A DNA stretch of 64,000 bases from NCBI GenBank assembly GCA_007833815.1, contig CP033464.1, positions 2,846,001 to 2,910,000 on the forward strand, written 5' to 3'. The position numbers were made by a program, and so were the translations under genes. Under the pieces are notes generated by a model that was not told where the DNA came from, made no database searches, and was given only the letters and a program-made list of their open reading frames with translations. Positions 17,751 to 27,509 of the stretch are shown here, in pieces. Positions within the stretch are counted from its first letter, which is position 1. Each line of letters starts with the position of its first letter. Source of the stretch: Brevibacillus laterosporus. GTDB lineage: Bacteria; Bacillota; Bacilli; Brevibacillales; Brevibacillaceae.

Positions 17751-18472
17751 TTATCTGTCACCACCCCAATAGTAGCTACAATAATCGTAGACAAAATAAC
17801 AGCAACATGGGAAGGTACAAAAAAAGATAATACCAGCATGGCTATTATCATATATGCAATCAGCCAGAGAGAATGTTTGAGTTTTGAAGGTTTCATATTA
17901 TGCAACTGTAATACTAGTAAAGCCACAAACATAGCTGTTAAAGCAAAATCTAATCCAAATACCATTGGATTCGTAATCCATTTTCCAAGAATTGCTCCTA
18001 GCATACACGAAGCTATCCAAATGATATAAGCTGTAAGATTTAATCCATTCATCCAACGATCATTAATCTGTTCTCCCTTGGTAATTTTATTTATGGCAAC
18101 ACCAAACGACTCATCTGTAACTAATGCACCAATACCAATGTTTTTTAATAAAGAATATTTTGTAAAATATGGGGCGAGTGTTGCGCTTAATAAAAAATTA
18201 CGTAGGTTTACAATAAAAGTTGTTACAATAATTGCTGATGAGGGACTATTAGTTGCTAGTAGAGCACAAATGATAAATTGAGCAGATCCAGCATAAACCA
18301 AAGCTGATAATAATGTAATTTCTAAGATACTCAGGTGGGAAGATACCCCTATAACACCAGCTGCAAGCCCAATGCTGATGTAGCCTAACAATGTAGGGAT
18401 ACAATCTTTTACACCTTGTAAGAATGTTGAAGCATTACTTTCATCGATGCTTGACGCTTTTACCATATTCAT
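17747..18472 (-). CDS. azlC: AzlC-family branched-chain amino acid export permease
   Basis: About 241 residues with seven to eight membrane segments. TLLSALVYAGSAQFI and TFIVNLRNFLLSATLAPYF are signature blocks of AzlC (PF03591), and ALVTDESFGVA follows as expected. It is the main membrane subunit with AzlD; the pair exports branched-chain amino acids. I prefer the ATG at 18472, nine bases after AGAGG; an ATG at 18481 touches the site. Confidence 0.93.
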   Translation of the reverse strand: MNMVKASSIDESNASTFLQGVKDCIPTLLGYISIGLAAGVIGVSSHLSILEITLLSALVYAGSAQFIICALLATNSPSSAIIVTTFIVNLRNFLLSATLAPYFTKYSLLKNIGIGALVTDESFGVAINKITKGEQINDRWMNGLNLTAYIIWIASCMLGAILGKWITNPMVFGLDFALTAMFVALLVLQLHNMKPSKLKHSLWLIAYMIIAMLVLSFFVPSHVAVILSTIIVATIGVVTDK

Positions 18473-18771
18473 TGTTACCATCCTCTGTTGTCTATTTAGC
18501 TTCTATTCATCTCATGATTTTTAAAAATAAAAGTAGAGGCAGTGCGTTCCATGTTGTTAAAAACTACATTTTATCAAGGGAATATAAAGTTAGCAACTAC
18601 TTTGAATCTTTTAAATTCTTTAGTGCCAAGATAGATACTTGGTTCTTTTTTATATCATATTATTATCAGAAGCGTATATAGTATTTTCACTAAATATATG
18701 GTATAAAAAGTGATGTTAAATCCGATATATAATTTATACAAGATTGCTACATAGATAAGCAGGTGAATCAA

Positions 18772-20730
18772 ATGAATGCGAGACAAATAGAAATCTTGCG
18801 TATCTTATTAACTCAATCCGATCAGCATGTATTAATACAAGAAATTGCAGAGAAAGTCGGTTGCTCCGAAAAGACCATTCGTAATGATTTTAAAAGGATT
18901 CAAGACTATCTTAGGGAACATTCACATGCTACCATAATCCGAAAACCGGGATTAGGTGTTTTTTTAGAAATAGAAGATCATGAAAAAACAAGCTTATTTC
19001 ACAAACTACTCATGGTGAATCATCCAGTTAAATATGAATCTGATGAAAAAATGATTCTTGAAATAGCTTATCAGTTATTAATGAACGTAAAGCCGATAAT
19101 AGCGCAGGATCTTGCTTCCCAATATTTTGTGAATAAAGCGGTCATTAAAAAAAGTTTGGATAAAATCGAAAATTGGCTCAAGGCTTGGGGCCTAACATTG
19201 ATTTCTAAGCAAAAAGTAGGCCTCATAATTGAAGGGAATGAAAAGGATAAAAGAACGGCATTAGCTCGATTATCCCAGTTGACCAACAATTCCCAGCTAA
19301 GTGATTCATTTATTAAAGAACAATTTTCGTCTCATGAGGTTGAGATTGTAAGAAATGCATTAAAAGAGCTACAAAAGGAACATTCCATCTTTTTTACGGA
19401 TGAAACGTTTGAAGGATTGATTGTACATGCACTCCTGATGATTAGGCGGACAAAGCTTAAACAGCCTATTACCCTCTCTGAAAAAGAAAGATCTCTTCTA
19501 CAGAATAAAAAAGAATATGAATGGACTTCTGAATTCCTCAAACAACTAGAACGTGCTTTTGCAGTGAGGTTTCCGGAAGTGGAAATTACTTATTTAGCAT
19601 TACATATTTTAGGAGGGAAAGTTCGTTATCAACAAAGGAACGAAACATCTGAAATAGATGATCTTACTAAAGATAACCCTGTTCTTTCTCAGCTTCTGCT
19701 TCTATTGATCCAGCGTATGTCCGAGTTCAATATGATTGAATTTACAAATGATGAAACCTTGATAAACGGCTTGAAGGTTCATTTATATACAACCTTAAAT
19801 CGCCTCAATTACGGACTTTCTGTATCGAATCCGATGCTGAGTGATATAAAAAGAATGTATCCTTATATGTTTGATATGGTGCTTTGCGCATTAGAAGAAG
19901 TAAATCAATCGCTATCTCTTTCGATACCTGAGGAGGAAGCGGCCTATCTCGTCCTACATTTTCAAGCGTCCATTGAACGATTCAATAGCATCAGGAAAAA
20001 AACGAAGGAAGCTGTCATCGTTTGCCATATGGGAATTGGAATGTCTCAGCTCTTACGAACAAAGCTTGAACGGAAATTTATTTCGATCAATATTATAGCG
20101 TGCATAGCGAAGGCTGACGTAAAAGAGTATCTTGCTAATCATGACGTCGACTTTGTTGTATCTACTGTTTCTCTGCCTGAAGTAAATCTCCCTTATCTTG
20201 TTGTATCTCCTTTGTTAGAAGCAACGGAAGAAAAGAGACTGGAGAATTTTATCAAACAGCTTGATGAACCAATTCAACAAGCACCAAAAGAATCTGTGCT
20301 TTTGAAGTTTACCACACCATTTTTAGTGTTTTTGCAGCAGGATGTAGAGCATCGTTATGAGTTAATCGAGATGCTTGCCACTGTCTTGTATGAAAAAGGC
20401 TTTGTGGAAAAAGAATATACGCATCATGCAATTACCCGGGAAAGAATGTCAGCTACGAACATTGGTGCAGGTGTTGCTATTCCACATGGAAACCCCAAAC
20501 TGATTAAACATTCAGCGATTGCCATTGCTACATTACATGAACCGATTGAATGGGGACCTGAGAAAGTATCACTCGTATTTATGCTGGCAGTTAAGAATGA
20601 TAATCAAGAAGATACAAAACAGCTATTTCGTGAATTGTCGTTTATCAGTGAACAACCTGCCTTTATTCAAACACTCATGAAGGAAACAGACACCATGCAA
20701 TTTTTATCTCATTTACACAAAAAAAAATAA
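18772..20730 (+). CDS. manR: PRD-containing activator of a PTS operon, ManR type
   Basis: About 652 residues in the order HTH_11 (RQIEILRILLTQ...CSEKTIRNDFKRI), Mga-like helix-turn-helix, two PTS-regulation domains (VRNALKELQK..., VLHFQASIERF), a galactitol-type EIIB-like domain (VIVCHMGIGMSQLL, where family members usually have a phosphorylatable Cys), and a C-terminal EIIA with NIGAGVAIPHGNP. Such regulators activate sigma-A promoters and are switched by PTS phosphorylation. Its length, and manP directly downstream, agree with Bacillus ManR. In IIB the usual C follows V-I-V here as Cys in VCHMG. Start chosen at ATG 18772 after AGGTG. Confidence 0.88.
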   Translation: MNARQIEILRILLTQSDQHVLIQEIAEKVGCSEKTIRNDFKRIQDYLREHSHATIIRKPGLGVFLEIEDHEKTSLFHKLLMVNHPVKYESDEKMILEIAYQLLMNVKPIIAQDLASQYFVNKAVIKKSLDKIENWLKAWGLTLISKQKVGLIIEGNEKDKRTALARLSQLTNNSQLSDSFIKEQFSSHEVEIVRNALKELQKEHSIFFTDETFEGLIVHALLMIRRTKLKQPITLSEKERSLLQNKKEYEWTSEFLKQLERAFAVRFPEVEITYLALHILGGKVRYQQRNETSEIDDLTKDNPVLSQLLLLLIQRMSEFNMIEFTNDETLINGLKVHLYTTLNRLNYGLSVSNPMLSDIKRMYPYMFDMVLCALEEVNQSLSLSIPEEEAAYLVLHFQASIERFNSIRKKTKEAVIVCHMGIGMSQLLRTKLERKFISINIIACIAKADVKEYLANHDVDFVVSTVSLPEVNLPYLVVSPLLEATEEKRLENFIKQLDEPIQQAPKESVLLKFTTPFLVFLQQDVEHRYELIEMLATVLYEKGFVEKEYTHHAITRERMSATNIGAGVAIPHGNPKLIKHSAIAIATLHEPIEWGPEKVSLVFMLAVKNDNQEDTKQLFRELSFISEQPAFIQTLMKETDTMQFLSHLHKKK

Positions 20731-20773
20731 CATCATTCATCTTTCTTTGCCTATTTCAGAGTAATAAAATCGA

Positions 20774-20796
20774 TTTTTCCGGAAACAACGGAAAAA
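20774..20796. promoter_or_regulatory. Inverted repeat between manR and manP, candidate activator site
   Basis: TTTTTCCG (20774-20781) and CGGAAAAA (20789-20796) form a perfect eight-base inverted repeat with a seven-base spacer, about 80 bases before the manP start. Its place upstream of the promoter region suits an activator site for the PRD regulator encoded just before. This is inferred from position only. Confidence 0.35.
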
Positions 20797-20835
20797 AACT
20801 AAACTTTTATCTCAAGGATTTCGCAGTATAGTATG

Positions 20836-20849
20836 TGTAAGCGATTTCG
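20836..20849 (+). promoter_or_regulatory. cre-like catabolite repression site
   Basis: The 14 bases TGTAAGCGATTTCG fit the CcpA box pattern TGWNANCGNTNNCA except for the last base. It lies about 25 bases before manP, where CcpA could block transcription when glucose is present. Confidence 0.4.
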
Positions 20850-20872
20850 AAATAGATAAAGGGGGATTAGTG

Positions 20873-22813
20873 ATGAAACTCTTAGCGATTACTTCATGTC
20901 CTAATGGGATTGCCCATACGTATATGGCGGCAGAAAATCTACAAAAAGCTGCCGATAAATTAGGAATTCAAATGAAAGTTGAAACGCAAGGCTCTATTGG
21001 AGTAGAAAATAAACTTACAGAACAGGATATTCGTGAAGCGGACGGTATCATTATCGCAGCTGATAAAACGGTTGATAAAGATCGATTCATTGGAAAGAAA
21101 GTATTGCTTGTTGGGGTTCAAGATGGTATTCGTAAACCTCAAGAATTAATTAAATTAGTAATAAGTGGAGAAGTACCTGTCTATCAAGCCCAATCAAAAT
21201 CTATCGAGAACAATAGTAGTGAGAAAGCTGATAAACAAAATTCGGTTTATCGTCATTTGATGAGTGGTGTATCATACATGGTCCCATTCATCGTTATCGG
21301 TGGATTATTAATCGCTATTGCGTTAACACTTGGGGGAGAAAAGACACCTGGTGGTTTGGTGATACCGGATGCTTCATTCTGGAAGACAATTGAAAAGCTT
21401 GGTGCTGCATCATTTACTTTCATGGTTCCTATTCTTGCCGGTTTCATTGCCTTTAGTATTGCCGACAGACCAGGTCTTGCTCCCGGTATGATTGGTGGAT
21501 TCATTGCAGCGAATGGTAGTTTTTATGGAAGTGCGGCTGGTGCCGGTTTTATTGGTGGTATTATTGCAGGTTTTCTGGCTGGTTACGTAGCATTAGGAAT
21601 TAAAAACATAAAAGTTCCAAAAGCAATTCAGCCTATTATGCCGATTATTATCATTCCAGTATTTGCGTCACTTATTGTAGGTCTGGTATTTGTTTATGTG
21701 ATAGGCGCACCTATAGCCCAAGTTTTTGAGTCGTTAACAGCATGGTTATCAAGTATGCAAGGTACAAGCTCCATTCTTTTAGCCCTTATTTTAGGTGCTA
21801 TGATTTCCTTTGATATGGGCGGTCCGGTTAATAAAGTTGCTTTCCTTTTCGGTTCTGCCATGATTGCAGAAGGTAACTACGATATCATGGGATCGATTGC
21901 AGTTGCTATCTGTATTCCTCCGATTGGTATGGGTTTAGCTACTTTCTTAGGTAAGAAAAAATATCAGGATGCAGAAAGAGAAGCGGGTAAAGCAACATTT
22001 ACAATGGGGTTATTTGGAATCACGGAAGGAGCCATTCCGTTTGCAGCTCAAGATCCATTCCGTGTTATCCCAAGTATTATGATTGGTTCGATGGTAGGCT
22101 CGGTTATTGCAATGATGGGACATGTTGGAGATAAAGTAGCACATGGAGGTCCAATCGTTGCAGTTCTTGGAGCTGTTGATAATGTGTTGATGTTCTTTAT
22201 CGCCGTCATTGTTGGTGCGATTGTAACAGCTGTTTTAGTCAATATCTTAAAAAAAGATATACAAAAAGTAGATGTTCTAGAAACACAGGCAGTAGCGGAA
22301 TCTATACCTCAACGACACCTTCTAAAAGAAGAAAAAAAAGCGACAACGGTGGAAATCAAAAAATTGACGGATATCACCAGTCTAGAGCTTATTGATGTAA
22401 ACGTAGCGGGATCAACACGTGATGAGGTCATTGATGAAATGATTCAAAAATTAGATAGCGCTGGAGCTATTAGTTCTATTTCAGATTTCAAACAAGCGAT
22501 ACTAAGCCGCGAACAAGAAAGTTCCACAGGAATTGGTATGAACATTGCCATCCCTCATGGAAAATCAGATGCAGTCAAAAAAACAAGTGTGGTATTTGGA
22601 CTTAAAAGTGACGGAGTAGACTGGACGAGCCTTGATGGTACAGATGCAAAGCTCATTTTTATGATCGCTGTTCCTAAAGAAAGTGAAGGAAATGAACACT
22701 TGAAAATTCTTCAGATGCTCTCTCGAAAGCTCATGGATGAAAGCTTTAGAGAACAATTATTGTCTATTAAAACAAAAGAAGAAGCGTATCAACTATTAGA
22801 GACTATTGAGTAA
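20873..22813 (+). CDS. manP: PTS mannose/fructose-type transporter EIIBCA
   Basis: 646 residues in the order IIB (LLAITSCPNGIAHTYMA, phospho-Cys in SCPNG), membrane IIC (residues about 120-460), IIA at the C-terminus with active His in IAIPHGKSD. The B-C-A order and the neighbouring manR point to mannose ManP rather than fructose FruA, which in Bacillus is A-B-C. It takes up and phosphorylates the sugar. The expected isomerase gene manA is not here, since a terminator follows. The ATG at 20873 has GGGGG seven bases upstream; the GTG at 20870 is less good. Confidence 0.9.
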   Translation: MKLLAITSCPNGIAHTYMAAENLQKAADKLGIQMKVETQGSIGVENKLTEQDIREADGIIIAADKTVDKDRFIGKKVLLVGVQDGIRKPQELIKLVISGEVPVYQAQSKSIENNSSEKADKQNSVYRHLMSGVSYMVPFIVIGGLLIAIALTLGGEKTPGGLVIPDASFWKTIEKLGAASFTFMVPILAGFIAFSIADRPGLAPGMIGGFIAANGSFYGSAAGAGFIGGIIAGFLAGYVALGIKNIKVPKAIQPIMPIIIIPVFASLIVGLVFVYVIGAPIAQVFESLTAWLSSMQGTSSILLALILGAMISFDMGGPVNKVAFLFGSAMIAEGNYDIMGSIAVAICIPPIGMGLATFLGKKKYQDAEREAGKATFTMGLFGITEGAIPFAAQDPFRVIPSIMIGSMVGSVIAMMGHVGDKVAHGGPIVAVLGAVDNVLMFFIAVIVGAIVTAVLVNILKKDIQKVDVLETQAVAESIPQRHLLKEEKKATTVEIKKLTDITSLELIDVNVAGSTRDEVIDEMIQKLDSAGAISSISDFKQAILSREQESSTGIGMNIAIPHGKSDAVKKTSVVFGLKSDGVDWTSLDGTDAKLIFMIAVPKESEGNEHLKILQMLSRKLMDESFREQLLSIKTKEEAYQLLETIE

Positions 22814-22832
22814 ATACAGATATAGTATAATC

Positions 22833-22874
22833 GAGGCCTTTTCTCCTTACGTAAGGGGAGAGGGCCTCAAATTT
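22833..22874 (+). terminator. Terminator after manP
   Basis: GAGGCC at 22833 pairs with GGCCTC, with an inner CTCCTTAC/GTAAGGGGAG stem, followed by AATTTTTC. It marks the end of the manR-manP unit. Confidence 0.85.
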
Positions 22875-23061
22875 TTCATCGTAAAGATGAGCCTGATTGA
22901 GTATTCATGTGTCTTTTCTTATACTATTTTGAAAGAAAGCAAGGATAGAGAGAGGTAGCCGGAACAGATGGATTTTCGTTCTGTAAACAAATGCGGGATA
23001 CAGTGAGTGGTCCCATCTTGTATTAAGCGGCAAACCCGTTACATTAGAATGATAAGAAATC

Positions 23062-23107
23062 AAAACAGGCTATTCGATCGATGTGGGTCGGATAGCCTGT
23101 TTTTTTA
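23062..23107 (+). terminator. Orphan intrinsic terminator upstream of the biosynthetic operon
   Basis: AAAACAGGCTAT (about 23063-23074) pairs with the later ATAGCCTGTTTT and is followed by six to seven T. No gene with a supportable product ends here: the stretch 22875-23061 has no convincing reading frame. It may end an untranslated transcript or protect the operon from read-through. Confidence 0.7.
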
Positions 23108-23312
23108 GGGTGTAATACGTTCCCTTTTATCTAACAGTGCCAGATCAGGTGCTCAGGCTTTGGACAAAATCATTAGTGATATGTAGGAGCATGTTATGTG
23201 GTGAAATATGGAATGAAAAGGGAAGCAGATAGGTATAAAAGAGTAGCTAAACACAGAAAAAGGAAAAAAATTCAAAATGAGACTTTATTAATGTAGTATA
23301 ATTTTAGTTTTT

Positions 23313-23343
23313 TTGATATATTTGGAATAAGATGGAATATAAT
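23313..23343 (+). promoter_or_regulatory. Candidate promoter of the biosynthetic operon
   Basis: TTGATA and TATAAT are 19 bases apart. The distance to the first start codon (23613) would give a leader of about 260 bases. A second TATAAT-like box lies at 23544. The rest of the gap 23108-23612 has no supportable gene. The choice between promoters is uncertain. Confidence 0.35.
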
Positions 23344-23612
23344 CCATAACTTTTTCAACTTTGCGTGACCTAACTTCATTTAGCCTAAGAAAGTTTTTGG
23401 GGGTAAGATTCCATTATTTTTTGGAGTTATCTCGAAGAAACGCTACATACATGGGACTGGTTCCAGGATGGTTCCTCCTATCTCTTAAGGAGACACGATT
23501 TACAATAAGGATTCGGTGAAATGGTTTTTGGATTTAGGCTTTGTATAATTGCCGGTTTTACAAGAAATGGACGGCTGATGAAGATATCGGATACGAAAAG
23601 AGGGAGAAAATC

Positions 23613-24659
23613 ATGGAAAAAGAAATAAAATGCGTGATTTGGGACTTGGACAATACGATTTGGGAAGGGATTTTGCTAGAATCCTCCCATGTTCAGCTTC
23701 GTCCCGGGATTGTGGAGATTATCAAAGAATTAGACTCACGTGGTATCCTGCATTCTATCGCTAGCAAGAATGATTTTGAGTTAGCGTACGAAAAGCTGAA
23801 GGAGTTTGGGATCGCTGAATATTTCCTCTATCCCCAGATTAATTGGAATGCCAAATCAGCGAATATCTCTACTATACAAAAAAACGTAAATATCGGCATA
23901 GATACCATCTTATTTATTGACGATCAACCGTTTGAGCGTGACGAGGTAAGTAGCGTTCATTCACAAGTTACTTGCATGAGTGATACTGAATATACAAATC
24001 TTATTTATCATCCTCGTCTCAACCCTACATTTATCACGGAAGATTCGAAAAGACGTCGACATATGTATCTGGAAGATATCATACGTAACGAAGAAGAACA
24101 ATCATTTGTGGGGCCGCAAGAATCCTTTCTCGCTTCTCTTGAGATGAAGTTTATCATCTCAGAAGCACAAGAAGAAGATCTCAAACGCGCTGAAGAGCTA
24201 ACCATTCGTACCAATCAATTGAACTCAACAGGGATTACCTATGATTATGATGAACTGAACGCTTTTCGCACCAATGATAAATATAAATTATTTGTATGTG
24301 AACTCACGGATAAGTACGGATCTTACGGCAAAATTGGATTATCACTTGTGGAAATAACCGAGGAAGCATGGCATGTCAAGCTTCTTCTCATGTCTTGCCG
24401 GGTCATGTCTAGGGGTGTTGGTACGGTACTTCTTAGCCATATTATGCAAGAAGCCAAGGAAGAAGGAAAAATGTTGCTTGCTGACTTCCGCAAGACAGAC
24501 CGGAACCGCATGATGTACGCGACTTACCGCTTCGCTAACTTCAAGGAAATTTCTTCTGATGATGAAGGGAATGTCGTTTTCGAAAATGATTTGTCTATGA
24601 TTCAACCGTTTCCGCCTTATATCTACGTAAAAGTAAATCACGTTATCAAAAAGAGATAA
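23613..24659 (+). CDS. FkbH-like HAD-family glyceryl-ACP synthase (ZmaN-like)
   Basis: 348 residues from the ATG with GGGAG upstream. HAD motifs are complete: nucleophile in VIWDLDNTIWEG, motif II in SIASKND, and the acidic pair in LFIDDQPFERDEV. The C-terminal half (VMSRGVGTVLLSHIM) is GNAT-like, as in other FkbH proteins. These enzymes take 1,3-bisphosphoglycerate and load a dephosphorylated glyceryl group onto an ACP, the first step to hydroxymalonyl- or methoxymalonyl-ACP. No O-methyltransferase is nearby, so hydroxymalonyl is the likely end point. It is the first gene of the operon; the carrier is probably the ACP at 25873. Confidence 0.93.
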   Translation: MEKEIKCVIWDLDNTIWEGILLESSHVQLRPGIVEIIKELDSRGILHSIASKNDFELAYEKLKEFGIAEYFLYPQINWNAKSANISTIQKNVNIGIDTILFIDDQPFERDEVSSVHSQVTCMSDTEYTNLIYHPRLNPTFITEDSKRRRHMYLEDIIRNEEEQSFVGPQESFLASLEMKFIISEAQEEDLKRAEELTIRTNQLNSTGITYDYDELNAFRTNDKYKLFVCELTDKYGSYGKIGLSLVEITEEAWHVKLLLMSCRVMSRGVGTVLLSHIMQEAKEEGKMLLADFRKTDRNRMMYATYRFANFKEISSDDEGNVVFENDLSMIQPFPPYIYVKVNHVIKKR

Positions 24660-24688
24660 TAAAACGGAAAGAACAGGAGATATACCGT

Positions 24689-25837
24689 ATGAAGATAAGT
24701 GTGCAACAATCAGATATTTTAGTTGAAGTGGAGCGATTTTCTGAAGAAAGGATTCATCCATACGCGAAAGAGTTTGAGTTGAACGAAGAATTGCCCTCTG
24801 AACTTATTAGGGAAATGGGGGAGAAAGGATACCTCACTGCCAGTATTCCCAAAGAGTACGGAGGTCTAGGTCTTGATCCAGTGCAATTTGGACTGTTTAT
24901 AGAGCAAATAGGGAAATCCTGCAATTCCATACGTGAATTGATTACCGTTCACAACTCGCTCGTAGGTGAAACGATTGTGCGATGGGGAACGAAAGAGCAA
25001 AAAGAGAAATGGCTCCCGTTAATGACGCAAGGCAAAAGAATAGCCGCTTTTGCACTCAGTGAACCTAATGTAGGTACAGATGCTAGAAATGTAGAGACAC
25101 ATTATCGAAAAGAAGGTAACCAGTACATGATCACAGGGGTGAAAAAATGGATTTCCTTCGCCGATATTGCAGACGTATTTCTCGTCATTGCGGCTCATGA
25201 AGAGGAAGGACAAGTCACTGCTTTTTTGGTGGAGCGCGAATGGGAAGGGATAAAAACGACACGTATGACCGGACTGTTGGCAAGCAAGGCATCTCATATC
25301 GCAGAAGTTGAATTTATGGACGTTGTGGTTCCAGCAGAAAATGTGCTTGGCCCTGTTGGTGGAGGGTTTAGCTACATTGCCTCATATGGGCTTGATCACG
25401 GACGCTATAACATCGCTTGGGGAGCTGTAGCGATTGCTCAAGCTTCACTGGAAGCGATGATCTCCTATTCGCGTAAGAGGACACAGTTTGGGAAGAAGCT
25501 GTGTGAGTTTGACCTCATGCAGGCGATCATTGCTGATGCGACAACAAAAATTCACGCAGCGCGCGCTCTTTGTCTCCATGCTGGAAGGATGCGATTGAAG
25601 AGGGATCCTGATTCGATAATGGAAACCACCATGGCGAAATACTTTTCTTCGAAGATGGTAATGGAAGTAACCACGGATGCAGTGCAAGCACATGGTGGAA
25701 ATGGTTTTTCCAACCAGTATCCGGTGGAGCGCTTCTTCCGCGAAGCCAAGCTTCTAGAAATTATCGAGGGAACATCACAGGTTTTGCAACTCATGATTGC
25801 CCAACATTCGATAAGCAAAAACTATGAAAAGCGATAA
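24689..25837 (+). CDS. Acyl-CoA dehydrogenase-family enzyme (ZmaE-like)
   Basis: 382 residues, full length for the flavin-dependent acyl-CoA dehydrogenase family. Signature parts are FALSEPNVGTDARN in the FAD region, KASHIAEVEF, and IIEGTSQVLQL near the end with the usual catalytic Glu. In the zwittermicin pathway two such enzymes act on ACP-bound substrates and oxidise the aldehyde formed by the 3-hydroxyacyl dehydrogenase, giving hydroxymalonyl- or aminomalonyl-ACP. Beside the FkbH gene and the first ACP, this copy most likely serves the glyceryl-derived branch. Which paralogue serves which branch is inferred from order only. Confidence 0.88.
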   Translation: MKISVQQSDILVEVERFSEERIHPYAKEFELNEELPSELIREMGEKGYLTASIPKEYGGLGLDPVQFGLFIEQIGKSCNSIRELITVHNSLVGETIVRWGTKEQKEKWLPLMTQGKRIAAFALSEPNVGTDARNVETHYRKEGNQYMITGVKKWISFADIADVFLVIAAHEEEGQVTAFLVEREWEGIKTTRMTGLLASKASHIAEVEFMDVVVPAENVLGPVGGGFSYIASYGLDHGRYNIAWGAVAIAQASLEAMISYSRKRTQFGKKLCEFDLMQAIIADATTKIHAARALCLHAGRMRLKRDPDSIMETTMAKYFSSKMVMEVTTDAVQAHGGNGFSNQYPVERFFREAKLLEIIEGTSQVLQLMIAQHSISKNYEKR

Positions 25838-25872
25838 AATTCATAACCAATAAATGAATTGAGGGATGAGTG

Positions 25873-26127
25873 ATGACGGTACGGGAAAAAGTACGCCAAT
25901 TTATTGAAAGTAATCTTGTAATCTTTGAAGATCATGTCGAAATTAGCGATGATGACAATATCTTTGAACTTGGCTTTGTAAACTCGCTATTTGCTATGAG
26001 AATGCTTACATTTGTTGAGGAAGAATTCGTCATCACCATAGACAATGATGAACTTGACCTTATAAATTTTAGTTCCGTAAGCAATATCGTGCGTTTAATT
26101 GAGAAAAAACTAGGAACAAGAGTGTAA
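25873..26127 (+). CDS. Acyl carrier protein for hydroxymalonyl unit (ZmaD-like)
   Basis: 84 residues with the four-helix carrier pattern. The phosphopantetheine Ser is in LGFVNSLFAMRM, where the usual Asp before Ser is Asn. The second carrier of the operon shares this unusual V-N-S-L-F-A block, so both belong to the FkbJ/ZmaD type. It would hold the glyceryl and then hydroxymalonyl group. ATG at 25873 is seven bases after GAGGG; a GTG at 25870 is possible. A 116-base gap without a gene follows. Confidence 0.9.
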   Translation: MTVREKVRQFIESNLVIFEDHVEISDDDNIFELGFVNSLFAMRMLTFVEEEFVITIDNDELDLINFSSVSNIVRLIEKKLGTRV

Positions 26128-26243
26128 TGCTGCTTTCTTTTCTGATCTTCGTTGGATAGGAGGGTATTGTAGACGGCATAGGAGAGTGGCACAAAATGAA
26201 CAAAGATTCATGTTAAAACAACAACTTATAAGGGAGAAAAAAT

Positions 26244-27470
26244 ATGTTGAACTTAATCTTCATGTTTCCAGGAGTGGGCTCCCATTATTTTGGAATGGGT
26301 AAAACACTTTATGACAACTTTCCAGTGGCGAAGCTCGCTTTTGAAGAAGCCAGTGACGCCGTAAAAATTGACTTAGCTAAGCTATGTTTTTCTCCTGACT
26401 ACAAAGATGAACTGCAAAAATTAAAAAATTCGCAAATAGCTCTTGTTTGTGTTGGTGTGACAACTTACCGAGTTTTTATGGAAGAAATGGGGATTTCGCC
26501 AGCTTTTTCGATGGGATATAGTCTGGGGGAGTATTCGGCACTTGTTTGTGCGGGTGCGATTCAGTTTGGGGATGCTCTTCAAATGGTGCTGGAACGTGGT
26601 GATGTTGTAAATGATGTAGCTAAGAGGATCGCAGGTACGATGGCTTGGGTGACAAATATTGATTCACAAACCGTTAAGAAGATTTGTGAGGAAGTATCGC
26701 AAGCAGGAGACGAAGTATATGTATCCGCCTACGACTCACCTCTTAAAACATCTATCTCAGGGACTAACATTGCCATTCGCAAAGCGGGAGAGAAAGTTGT
26801 CGAAGCCGGCGGAATTGCCATCCCGATAAAAATGTCAGGTCCGTTTCACAGTCCGCTGATGAAAGAGGCTGCGAACAGCTTCCAAGGAATTTTGAGCAAT
26901 TATAACTACCAACAGCCGCAATATCCGGTCATATCTAATTACACCGCACATCCGTTCACAGATCGCGCAAGTATTTCCAAAAATCTAGCATTGCAGCTCG
27001 TTTCACCAATTCGTTGGCAAGAATCGCTACACTATGGGCTTTCGCTAGGAGCCGACATAGCAATCGAGCTTGGACCGAAAACAGTGCTGAAGTATCTGCT
27101 GGAGAATAATACGAAGGAATTTCCCGTATATTCGTTTGACAAAGCTCAAGACCTACAGGTGATAAAAAATGCTTTCTTTTTCACGGAAGAAGAGTACATG
27201 CCCCTTATTGCCAAGTGTCTCGCAGCAGTGGTAAGCACTAAAAACTATAACAAGAACAATAATGAGTATGAGGAATCAGTTGTGCAAACATTTGAACAAG
27301 TGCAAAACATGTATGAGCAGTTGGCGGAAACCAAGACTCTGGCACAAAAAGAACATGCGGTAGCCGCAATCAATATGCTCCAATCTGCATTACTAGCAAA
27401 GAATCTGCCTGAGGGGAAACGTGCATACCAAGTGAAAAAAGTGCTTGGGCATAAGAATTTTTCGAACTAG
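26244..27470 (+). CDS. Discrete trans-acting acyltransferase (ZmaF-like)
   Basis: 408 residues. The first 300 are a malonyl-CoA:ACP transacylase-type fold: FMFPGVGSHYFGMG at the start, nucleophile Ser in MGYSLGEYSALV, and the second catalytic His in SGPFHSPLM. The last 110 residues form an extra helical region not present in FabD. In zwittermicin A synthesis the equivalent ZmaF moves aminomalonyl from its ACP to the PKS. Here one PKS module has an AT that lost its Ser (gene at 39330), so this enzyme probably loads that module. Placement between the two extender-branch gene groups supports this. Confidence 0.88.
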   Translation: MLNLIFMFPGVGSHYFGMGKTLYDNFPVAKLAFEEASDAVKIDLAKLCFSPDYKDELQKLKNSQIALVCVGVTTYRVFMEEMGISPAFSMGYSLGEYSALVCAGAIQFGDALQMVLERGDVVNDVAKRIAGTMAWVTNIDSQTVKKICEEVSQAGDEVYVSAYDSPLKTSISGTNIAIRKAGEKVVEAGGIAIPIKMSGPFHSPLMKEAANSFQGILSNYNYQQPQYPVISNYTAHPFTDRASISKNLALQLVSPIRWQESLHYGLSLGADIAIELGPKTVLKYLLENNTKEFPVYSFDKAQDLQVIKNAFFFTEEEYMPLIAKCLAAVVSTKNYNKNNNEYEESVVQTFEQVQNMYEQLAETKTLAQKEHAVAAINMLQSALLAKNLPEGKRAYQVKKVLGHKNFSN

Positions 27471-27509
27471 CTTACAATCACTTTGTTATACAAAAAGGAG
27501 AATGATAGA

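Noticed and set aside
23460-23500. Tandem TGGTTCC repeats in the operon leader as a structured RNA
   Set aside because: Only two copies seven bases long; no convincing fold or known motif.
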